NCBI GenBank assembly: GCA_013368375.1
Contig: JAACJP010000116.1
Location: forward strand, 1 to 13,196
From: Tricholomella constricta
Taxonomy: Eukaryota; Basidiomycota; Agaricomycetes; Agaricales; Lyophyllaceae
Reading direction: 5' to 3'
DNA length: 13,196 nt
How positions within the stretch are numbered: position 1 is the first letter of the stretch; each line of letters begins with the position of its first letter. Shown one piece after another: positions 6,724 to 13,196 of this stretch. Below the pieces are notes generated by a model. That model was not told the DNA's origin, searched no databases, and saw nothing but the letters and a program-made list of their open reading frames with translations. The translations under genes and the position numbers were made by a program.

Positions 6724-7740
6724 ATGAATACTAATAATTTATTTTTAACAGTTATAGGACTTCTTCTTAATTTAATAGATGTTTTAGCTGTAATTTTACC
6801 TATCTTGTTGGCGGTTGCTTTTATGACTATTATAGAAAGAAAACAATTAGCTGCTCATCAAAGAAGAGTAGGTCCTAATACAGTAGGGTATTACGGAGTT
6901 CTTCAACCTTTTGCTGATGCATTAAAACTAATTTTAAAGGAAACAGTAATACCATCTCAATCTAACAAAGTTTTATTTTATTTAGCGCCAGTTTCTACAT
7001 TAGTATTTAGTTTATTAGGTTGGGGTATAATTCCCTTTGGTCAAGGTTTAGCTTTATCTGATTTTTCATTAGGTGTATTATATACTTTTGCATTATCATC
7101 ATTAGGAGTTTATGGTGTATTATTAGCAGGTTGGTCTGCTAACTCTAAATATGCTTTTTTAGGTTCTCTAAGATCTACTGCAGCTATGATTTCTTATGAG
7201 TTAATTTTAAGTTCAGCTATTTTAATAATAATTTTATTAACAGGTTCCTTAAATTTCACTACAATAATGGAAAGCCAACAATGTATTTGGTTTATTTTTC
7301 CATTATTACCAGTATTTATTTTTTATTTTATTTCTATTTTAGCTGAAACTTCTAGAACACCTTTTGATTTACAAGAGGCTGAATCTGAATTAGTTGCTGG
7401 TTTTTTTACTGAACATTCTTCAGTTCCATTTGTATTCTTCTTCCTTGGGGAATATTCTTCTATAGTCTTATTTAGTTGTTTAACTTCTATTTTCTTCTTA
7501 GGAGGATATAATTTACCTGAAATATTCTTAAATGAATCTTTTATAAATTTACAAGCTATTGTATTAGGTTTAAAAACTTGTATTTTCTGTTTCTTCTTTG
7601 TATGGTTTAGAGCCACTTTACCAAGATTAAGATATGATCAGTTAATCGATTTGTGCTGGTTAAATCTATTACCAGTGGCTGTAGCCTTTATTATATTAGT
7701 TCCAAGTATACTAGTGGCTTTCGATATTTCACCTTATTAA
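6724..7740 (+). CDS. nad1: NADH dehydrogenase subunit 1 (complex I)
   Basis: Membrane subunit of complex I (NADH:ubiquinone oxidoreductase) in the mitochondrial inner membrane, forming much of the quinone-access channel and the link to the proton-pumping arm. The 338-residue product has the family's order of motifs: first membrane helix about 6-37, IERK at 37-40, RRVGPN at 47-52, the KETVIP loop at 72-77, GWSANSKYAFLGSLRSTA at 136-153 followed by ISYE, and the acidic AETSRTPFDLQEAESELVAGFF loop from 207 (quinone-site side), ending FDISPY. I chose the ATG at 6724; an in-frame ATG at 6688 would add 12 Lys/Asn-rich residues that look like translated spacer. Length matches the family. No intron and no in-frame TGA. 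Q41 and H45 after IERK are not the usual residues I would expect. TAA stop, followed by a hairpin. Confidence 0.96.
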   Translation: MNTNNLFLTVIGLLLNLIDVLAVILPILLAVAFMTIIERKQLAAHQRRVGPNTVGYYGVLQPFADALKLILKETVIPSQSNKVLFYLAPVSTLVFSLLGWGIIPFGQGLALSDFSLGVLYTFALSSLGVYGVLLAGWSANSKYAFLGSLRSTAAMISYELILSSAILIIILLTGSLNFTTIMESQQCIWFIFPLLPVFIFYFISILAETSRTPFDLQEAESELVAGFFTEHSSVPFVFFFLGEYSSIVLFSCLTSIFFLGGYNLPEIFLNESFINLQAIVLGLKTCIFCFFFVWFRATLPRLRYDQLIDLCWLNLLPVAVAFIILVPSILVAFDISPY

Positions 7741-7743
7741 ACT

Positions 7744-7775
7744 ATTAGAAATATTATTTATAATATTTAACTAAT
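7744..7775 (+). other. Stem-loop right after the nad1 stop
   Basis: A perfect 8-bp stem aaatatta/taatattt with loop ttta (7749-7768), extended after a two-base bulge by attag/ctaat (7744-7748 with 7771-7775). It begins three bases after the stop codon. It may mark or protect the 3' end of the nad1 message, as known for some fungal mitochondrial transcripts, but that role is inferred. Confidence 0.45.
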
Positions 7776-8570
7776 AATTTTTACTAAAAAAAACAAATAT
7801 AAAATATTGTAATAAAAGTATAATAGTGCAGAGCTATTAAGCAAAAAGCTTTTTACTAAAAAACAAAACTATTTTTATATGTTTATACCTTTATATTCAT
7901 TATTTACCCCCTATTTTCCTTTTGATATTAAAAGATAAAAAGTTAAAATTTTTTTAATCTTAGTACTTTTCCTTCGCCCTTCGAAAAAGAAAAAAAAAAT
8001 AAAAAACTCAAGTATGGGTTTCTAGAACCTTAATATCTTTAATTATTAAAAGGTCTATCTTAATTTTTTAAAAATCAGCTTCTAAAAATTAAAAATTTTA
8101 ATAAGTCTTACCAATAAGACAATTAGAAGAAAAGTAGAAAAAGAGATATACGACTTAAAATGGAAGATCGAATACGCTTTTATTTAACAAAATTTGAATT
8201 TAAATATATCTCCCCCTACGCCCTACTAATAAAAAGAAAGAAATTAAAAATTATTAGTTTTCTTTTATTTTTAAATTTAAAAGATGCAAGATAAACAATC
8301 CGATCCTTTGGTACTTAAATACTTAAATCTTTTTACTCAATTCATCCTTTACTATCCTTTAGCTTTAAAAAAATTCACTCTATTCATCATATCCTTTACT
8401 TCTCTCTATATAGCTAGACTTAGCTCCGGAAGGCTCCGTGCTTCGCAGCTTCGCAGCTTCGCAGCTCTGCAGAAAGAAAAAAAAAGAAGAAAAAGGAGAA
8501 AAAAAAAGAAATTACATTTAAAATTGTTTAAAGATAGGGATATTTTAATAGCTTAAATTAATATAAAAAC
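7776..8570. other. Spacer between nad1 and the tRNA-Ile duplicate
   Basis: Gene-free. A 90-codon open frame from 8284 to 8556 is made of AT-rich spacer, a GC repeat and a Lys/Arg-coding purine run; it has no recognisable domain and I do not call it. The only clear feature is the cttcgcag repeat at 8436-8474. Confidence 0.5.
8436..8474. repeat. GC cluster, cttcgcag family
   Basis: Three tandem copies of the 8-bp unit cttcgcag followed by ctctgcag. It is a shorter relative of the gcagct cluster at 1697-1795. Confidence 0.8.
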
Positions 8571-8773
8571 TATAACCAAGAAATAAATAATTAAAAATTA
8601 TAAAAGTAGTTAAGTTTAAAACCTTAAATTTTGTTTAAATTAAAGCCCATATTAAATTAAAGCCCATAATTTAATTGTAGAATAATTTCTTGATATGGAA
8701 TCTGTAGAAGTTTAAATCTTCTTGAGCTTAATTAAAGAAATAAATAAACATATATAGTTATAGTGTCAAACTA
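8571..8773 (+). repeat. Duplicated tRNA-Ile locus, copy B
   Basis: Direct repeat of 4304-4600. Positions 8571-8646 match 4304-4379 exactly and 8738-8773 match 4565-4600 exactly. In between lie an 18-bp internal duplication (attaaagcccata appears twice, 8639-8669), a diverged tRNA copy, and no GC cluster. The flanks are better preserved than the tRNA itself. Confidence 0.92.
8660..8730 (+). pseudogene. Degenerate tRNA-Ile(GAU) copy
   Basis: Same 71-nt layout as tRNA-Ile at 4376, with loop TTGATAT and anticodon GAT. Damage: acceptor AAGCCCA against TGAGCTT has a C-A mismatch; the D-loop GG becomes TG; the T-loop TTCAAAT becomes TTTAAAT, losing C56. Loss of bases that join the D and T loops suggests it no longer works as a tRNA. 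The anticodon stem is intact, so a divergent working copy cannot be excluded. Confidence 0.65.
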
Positions 8774-8936
8774 ATATAATTTAGTTAAATTATATTTTTA
8801 TAAGTAAAAAAAATTCGTTTCTTTTTACTAAAAATTTTATTATTTCCTTTCCTTTATCCTTTAAATAAATTATTTAAAGAAACTCTAATTATTATAATGT
8901 AAATTATAATAATTTTAAAAAAAACTTTTTCTTTTG
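8774..8936. other. Spacer before cob, first part
   Basis: AT-rich spacer with no gene. With the motif at 8937-8952 and the leader 8953-9070 it separates the tRNA-Ile copy from cob by 340 bp. Confidence 0.55.
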
Positions 8937-8952
8937 TGATATAATATCATGG
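8937..8952 (+). promoter_or_regulatory. Candidate regulatory motif upstream of cob
   Basis: The 16-mer tgatataatatcatgg, 134 bp before the cob ATG, matches the nad1 upstream 16-mer at 15 of 16 positions. Here the palindrome extends one base on each side (tgatat-a-atatca as 13 bases). I see no third copy elsewhere in the window. Function inferred only. Confidence 0.4.
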
Positions 8953-9070
8953 TTCTATTTAATTAAAAAAATAAAACCTATTTAATAAATTAAAAATAAA
9001 AACTTAAATTTTATTTTAATATTAAATAAAAATAAGGCACAACCAGACCTTAAAAACAAACAAACAACAA

Positions 9071-11515
9071 ATGAGAATATTAAAAACCCACGTATTACTT
9101 AGATTAGTAAATTCTTATATAGTAGATTCTCCTCAACCTGCTAATATAACTTATTTATGGAATTTTGGTTCCTTATTAGCTCTGTGTTTAGTGATACAAA
9201 TTTTAACTGGAGCTTTTTTAGCTATGCATTATACACCTAATGTAGATTTTGCTTTTAATAGTGTAGAACATATTATGAGAGATGTAAATAATGGATGGAT
9301 TATAAGATATACACATGCTAATGTTGCTTCATTCTTCTTTATCTTTGTATATATGCATGTAGGTAGAGGATTATATTATAGTTCATATAAAAGACCTAGA
9401 GTTTTAGTTTGGTCAATAGGAGTAATTATTTTAATTCTTATGATGGCTATAGCCTTTTTAGGATATGTGCTACCATATGGACAAATGTCACTATGGGGTG
9501 CTACAGTAATTACAAATTTATTATCAGCAATACCAGTTTTTGGTCAAGATATTGTAGAATTAATTTGGGGAGGTTTTTCTGTTTCAAATGCTACATTAAA
9601 TAGATTCTTTTCTTTACATTATTTATTACCATTTTTATTAGCCGCTTTAGCTGTAGCTCATTTAATTGCTCTACATGAACACGGATCAAATAATCCAAAT
9701 GGAGTAACTTCAAATGGAGATAGATATGCAATGCATCCTTATTTTATTTTTAAAGATCTTGTAACTATTTTTGCATTCTTTTTAGTTTTATCTATAATAG
9801 TATTTTTTTATCCAAATCTATTAGGTCACTCAGATAATTATATTCCAGCTGACCCAATGGTTACTCCTGCTTCTATAGTTCCAGAATGGTATGTTAACAG
9901 ATGCCATGCTTAAGAGTAATCTTAGGAAAAATAAATTTCACTATATGCTGGAAAATCCTAAAGCTTTAAGTACTCAATTTAAATTTTAGTAAAAATCTTA
10001 AAGATATGTTAGCAATAAACGCTAAAACAAATGGACAATCAGCAGGAAACCAAATTGAAAAAGAAAATCATTGTAATTTTCAAATTTTTTAAGAGTAGGA
10101 TCCTCAGAGACTACATGTGAAGCTCCTTAAATTAAAGGATGAAGATATAGTCCAGCCTTTTTCGAAAGATAAGGGATATATTATATAAATTTATATGTTT
10201 TACATCTTATAATTTCTATAATTTTAAAATATAAACATAATTACACAATCATTTCTTATCTTATATAAAAAGAAAAAGATTAACTAAGATCGAGAGATTT
10301 GATTTAAAATTCGATAACCCATTAAATTAAAACTTTTGTTTTTAATTTTCTTTTCTTGTTCTTGAATTACTGTCAAACAATTAGACTGCCAAACAGGCAG
10401 ACTGCCAGCCTGCCAGCTAGGCAGGTGAAGCTCAAATTAAAAAAGAAAATTAAAAGGTACAAATAGAATTATATTTTGGTCAAAGTAATTTAAGAAAAAA
10501 TAATTTAAATTATTTTAATTATATTTTTGATTTTTAATATGAAATTAAATCAAGATTTTTTGTAGATAAGAAAAAATAAAAACAAAAATTATGCTTTTGT
10601 TTAATTTTCTACCTTAATATTTTCTTGTTTTACTTTTTATAGAAATTTAAAATTTAAGTATAAATTTGTAAAAATAGTTATTTTAAATATAAACTAATTG
10701 TTAACTCCTAGAAGATTAATCTATTAAATTATGATTAATGGATTTATTCAAAATAAAGGTTTACTCGCTCCGCGCGCTCCGCGCTTGATTGTTTATGTTT
10801 TCACTTTTGAAAAAATAAATTATTTTAAAATACCTTAAATAATTTATTTAAAGTAGGAAATGAAATTATTAAATGTTTTATTCATAGTCATTAAAAAAGT
10901 TATAAATTATATATCTATTCTGTTGCTATTTGTTTGCCCCAAAGTAAAAGTAAGTACGGTTTTACAAATCTATGGTTTTACGTTCTTACGTGCTTATATG
11001 CCGTAGGACCGCACGCCGTAGAACAATACCATCGCTCCTAAGCACTTTCGCGCTCCGCAAAAAGAAAAGAAAGCATGATAATTATTAGAAACAATATTTT
11101 TCAATATATGCATAAAGATATGCTATACAAATTAAATAACACAAAACAAAATAATTTTATATAATAATATTTCGATCTGTTACCATTTTATGCTATTTTA
11201 AGATCAATACCTAATAAATTATTAGGAGTTGTAGCCATGTTCGGTTCATTATTAATATTATTAATTTTACCTTTAACAGATTTATCTAGAATTAGAGGAA
11301 ATCAATTTAGACCTGCTATGAAATTAGCTTTCTGGTTCTTTGTTGTTGATTTTATCATTTTAATGTGGATTGGATCTCAACACCCTGAAACACCTTATTT
11401 AGAAATAGGTCAATTTTCAACTGCATTTTATTTTGCTTGGTTCTTAATAATTGTACCAGTTATTGGAATAAGTGAAAATACTTTAATGGATGTTGCTACA
11501 AATCAAAAACATTAA
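9071..11515 (+). CDS. cob: Apocytochrome b (complex III), two exons
   Basis: Core subunit of the bc1 complex in the inner membrane; binds two haems b and forms the Qo and Qi quinone sites. Exons are 9071-9890 (820 nt) and 11175-11515 (341 nt), giving 386 residues, the usual length. Haem ligands H82, H96, H183 and H197 are all present at their standard numbers, as are [12 protein letters not shown] (135-146) and the Qo-site PEWY (271-274). The intron splits the Tyr274 codon as T|AT. Reading past the exon 1 end gives a false tail VNRCHA and a stop; joining exon 2 restores [12 protein letters not shown]. Exon 2 carries the last helices and ends [13 protein letters not shown]. Start ATG follows an AC-rich leader; the [10 protein letters not shown] start matches the family. 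All Trp codons are TGG. Confidence 0.96.
10340..10455. repeat. Long inverted repeat with GC-palindrome cluster inside the intron
   Basis: A perfect 15-bp inverted repeat, ttttaattttctttt at 10340-10354 and its complement at 10441-10455, encloses a run of ctgcc and ggcag words (about 10385-10424, such as ctgccaaacaggcag) that form several alternative hairpins. The arrangement looks like a palindromic insert in a peripheral intron loop. Confidence 0.75.
10734..10760 (+). pseudogene. Possible trace of a LAGLIDADG endonuclease in the intron
   Basis: Nine codons read INGFIQNKG, which can be aligned with the first catalytic-helix motif of LAGLIDADG enzymes (type LSGFIEAEG), but the acidic residue is replaced and stops surround it. 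A GC cluster follows at once (10766-10784). This would fit an endonuclease gene decayed beyond recovery. The match is short and could be chance. Confidence 0.2.
10766..10784. repeat. GC cluster inside the intron, cgctccgcg x2
   Basis: Two tandem copies of cgctccgcg in AT-rich intron sequence. The word gctccgcg also occurs at 4096-4104 and 4514-4521, so intron and spacers share the same GC-cluster vocabulary. Another small one (cgcgctccgc) lies at 11049-11058. Confidence 0.75.
11000..11021. repeat. gccgtagg GC repeat inside the intron
   Basis: The words gccgtaggacc and gcacgccgtag stand side by side near the intron 3' end. They match the dispersed ccgtagg family of 3152, 4882 and 6275. Confidence 0.6.
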
Positions 11516-11602
11516 TTAATTTATAATATATAGATAAAAATTTAAAATAATAAAAAATTTAAATAATAAAAATACAAGCATATACTTATAATCACCCCTT
11601 AA

Positions 11603-11692
11603 GGTAAAAGAGGTAAAAGAGGTAAAAGAGGTAAAAGAGGTAAAAGAGGTAAAAGAGGTAAAAGAGGTAAAAGAGGTAAAAGAGGTAAAAGA
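11603..11692. repeat. (ggtaaaaga)10 minisatellite
   Basis: Ten perfect copies of a 9-bp unit, 90 bp in all, starting about 90 bp after the cob stop. If the cob message runs past here it carries this purine-rich array in its 3' untranslated part. Confidence 0.95.
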
Positions 11693-11724
11693 CAAACACT
11701 TTATTTTTTGTTTTATTTTATTAA

Positions 11725-11802
11725 ATTAAAATTAAAATTAAAATTAAAATTAAAATTAAAATTAAAATTAAAATTAAAATTAAAATTAAAATTAAAATTA
11801 AA
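11725..11802. repeat. (attaaa)13 microsatellite
   Basis: Thirteen perfect copies of the 6-bp unit attaaa, 33 bp after the ggtaaaaga array. It creates a spurious Ile/Leu minus-strand frame. Confidence 0.95.
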
Positions 11803-12270
11803 ATTAATTTAGATAAACTATAAAGACTAATATTTTTATTCAACCCCCTAATGAATACAAGCTTTTTTATATAAATACTTATTTGTTTAACTTTAAACTG
11901 AAATAGATACACTTCTTCCATATGCAATTAAGGGAAACACTCCACCTTAAACTAAGCAGCGGGCAAAGACAAAGGGACCAAGAACCTATTCGTGTAACTA
12001 TAACTTACTTTATTACCTTTTAAATTTTAAGTTTTTTTTAATTTAAAAAATAGGAAAGTAGGTAAGTATATAAACACAAAAATACAAACAGTAATTAAAT
12101 AACAACTAGTTTTATTAAAAAAAGCTACTACTTTAATTAATTAAGCAAATAGATTTATATTAAACTTTAAATTAAATATACAAATCTCAGCGCAAGCTGC
12201 GCAAGTACAAAGGTTCGGTATTACTAGATAAACTTCAAAGATGAAAGCTAGAGTAAATAAAAAATGTTGG

Positions 12271-12324
12271 ATTAGAAGTAAATATAGTAATTTAAAAATT
12301 AGAAGTAAATATAGTAATTTAAAA
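12271..12324. repeat. 27-bp perfect tandem duplication
   Basis: A 27-bp unit beginning attagaagtaaatatag occurs twice head to tail (12271-12297 and 12298-12324) with no mismatch, which suggests a recent duplication. Confidence 0.92.
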
Positions 12325-12481
12325 ATATCTATCTCATCCTTGTATTTAATTTGAATAAAACTTAAATTAAATAAAAACAACAAACAAAAAAATTAATATA
12401 AAAAAAAAAAACAAGAGAATAATTACAAAAAAAAAATAATTATTTAACTCCTGGTATTTTTAAAGTCTTTTATTTTTTCTA

Positions 12482-12665
12482 CTCACTAGTAACTAGTTCT
12501 AGTTCTACTTTTAATCTCTAGTCACTGTTCAATAGTTTTAGTTTGTAGTCCATATTTTATAGTCCGTACTCACAAGTAATCACTAGTAATTACTCATTAT
12601 TCAATAGTAACTACTTACTAGTAACTACTTAATACTCCTACTCACTACTCCAAGTAACTACTCCT
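12482..12665. repeat. actagtaac-type imperfect repeat field
   Basis: About 180 bp of overlapping variants of cactagtaact, agtaactact and actcattattc with no fixed period. Related wording occurs at 1122-1164 and 5712-5756. It looks like a field grown by repeated slippage or recombination of a short unit. Confidence 0.65.
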
Positions 12666-12920
12666 ATTCACTATTCATTTCTTATTCTCCAATAAAGTTA
12701 TCACTACTCCATAAGCATAGCATAAAAGTAGTAGTTAATACCGAATTTGATTAAAAGAAGAAGATATTATATTAAAAAAATATAATTAACTAAACAATAA
12801 ATGTATTAAGATAATTAAAATTTTAATTAATATTCCTATTTCTGTGTTAATATTTGTATAGAATAAATTATAAATCTTATTAATAAAATTTTTATTTAAC
12901 TAATATTATTTTATAAGTAG

Positions 12921-12962
12921 TATACCTATAAAAAGACTTGTAATATACTTATAAAAAGACTT
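12921..12962. repeat. 19-bp direct repeat
   Basis: The 19-mer tatacctataaaaagactt (12921-12939) recurs at 12944-12962 with one change. Confidence 0.85.
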
Positions 12963-13090
12963 TAATTTTTTAATTTTAAAAAATTTTAAAAATTTTACCA
13001 GTAAAACTGTTTATATTTATAGTAAGAAAAAAAAAGATAATTATAATTTAATATGATAAAATTGTAAAATTTTAAACTAAGATGTTTAAA

Positions 13091-13165
13091 GGGTTAAGTT
13101 TACAGATGGTTCTGTAGTAGACCTGCAAAGTCTAAAAAGTTAGGGTTCAATTCCTTCTTAACTCT
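13091..13165 (+). tRNA. trnC: tRNA-Cys(GCA)
   Basis: Plus strand, 75 nt. Acceptor GGGTTAA pairs with TTAACTC (one G.U). Anticodon stem TAGAC/GTCTA is perfect around loop CTGCAAA, anticodon GCA. T loop TTCAATT with a weaker T stem (TAGGG against CCTTC, outer pair mismatched). The base after the acceptor is T, the discriminator usual for cysteine. Confidence 0.9.
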
Positions 13166-13196
13166 ATTTAAAAAAGCAAAAGGCAAAAGGCAAAAG

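Larger units (their letters stand above)
9891..11174 (+). ncRNA. Group I intron in cob, without an intact endonuclease ORF
   Basis: Self-splicing intron of 1284 nt. P1: exon ATGGT (9886-9890) pairs with GCCAT (9903-9907), placing U9890.G9903 at the 5' splice site. P10: AACAGAT (9896-9902) pairs perfectly with exon 2 ATCTGTT (11175-11181). The last intron base is G11174, as group I introns require. Core: P atgctggaaaatcct (9945-9959) and Q caatcagcaggaaacc (10036-10051) share P4 TGCTG/CAGCA; R tcctcagagactacatg (10101-10117) and S gaagatatagtcc (10141-10153) share P7 GACTA/TAGTC. The core lies in the first 270 nt; the remaining kilobase has no open frame of 60 codons, only a possible endonuclease trace near 10734 and GC-rich inserts. 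Subgroup not assigned. Confidence 0.93.
11516..13090. other. Long spacer between cob and tRNA-Cys
   Basis: About 1.6 kb without a gene. Contains a 9-bp array (11603-11692), a 6-bp array (11725-11802), a 27-bp tandem duplication (12271-12324), actagt-type repeats (12482-12665) and a 19-bp direct repeat (12921-12962). Two minus-strand open frames of 68 and 80 codons are repeat-coded or low-complexity and are not called. No atp8-like short frame was found. Confidence 0.55.

Noticed and set aside
7323..7616. 97-codon frame on the minus strand
   Set aside because: Lies wholly inside nad1 on the opposite strand.
8284..8556. 90-codon frame before the tRNA-Ile copy
   Set aside because: Composed of spacer, a GC repeat and a purine run; the peptide is low-complexity with a Lys/Arg tail.
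9409..9603. 64-codon frame in cob exon 1
   Set aside because: Out-of-frame shadow of cob.
9893..9913. cob ending as VNRCHA plus stop
   Set aside because: These codons are intron sequence; P1 and P10 pairings and exon 2 show that cob continues at 11175.
12141..12383. 80-codon minus-strand frame
   Set aside because: Low-complexity and includes the 27-bp tandem duplication (repeated LLYLLLIFK); no recognisable family.
8796..12918. Yeast-type ATATAAGTA promoters
   Set aside because: Only near matches such as ttataagta (about 8799 and 12910) occur, not near gene starts in a consistent way, and such words are expected by chance in this composition.

Overview
The window is a piece of a mitochondrial genome, most probably fungal. 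It is very AT-rich, carries two intron-compatible respiratory genes (nad1 and cob), nine tRNA genes or tRNA-like copies, a group I intron, and long non-coding spacers full of microsatellites and small GC-rich clusters. Both proteins read like fungal mitochondrial subunits, but I cannot place the organism more finely; several NAD1 positions look unlike typical ascomycete or agaric sequences, so an early-diverging fungus is possible. Every Trp codon I see in the two genes is TGG and no in-frame TGA is needed, so the window does not show whether TGA is read as Trp.

Layout. Positions 1-3766 hold a tRNA cluster, all on the minus strand: Ser(GCU), Glu(UUC), Leu(UAA), Asn(GUU), Pro(UGG), Ser(UGA) and Met(CAU), separated by spacers of about 50-700 bp. 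Everything after that is on the plus strand: Ile(GAU) at 4376, nad1 at 6724-7740, a degenerate duplicate of the tRNA-Ile locus at 8571-8773, cob at 9071-11515 interrupted by a 1284-nt group I intron, and Cys(GCA) at 13091. About three quarters of the window is non-coding.

Function. NAD1 is the membrane subunit of complex I that lines the quinone site, and cytochrome b is the haem-bearing core of complex III; the tRNAs serve the mitochondrial ribosome that makes both. The cob splice sites can be fixed from the sequence alone: a U.G pair in P1 sets the 5' site, a perfect 7-bp P10 sets the 3' site, and the joined reading restores the conserved [12 protein letters not shown] block with an intact Tyr274.

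Most worth a second look: (1) the duplicated tRNA-Ile locus, whose two copies differ by a 111-bp GC-cluster block, a within-genome record of a GC-cluster gain or loss; (2) a 16-bp near-palindromic motif shared at 15 of 16 positions 116 bp before nad1 and 134 bp before cob, a candidate promoter or processing signal; (3) a chain of hairpins at 6035-6192; (4) a tRNA-Glu with C instead of U at position 33; (5) an intron that seems to have lost its homing endonuclease and gained GC-rich palindromes.
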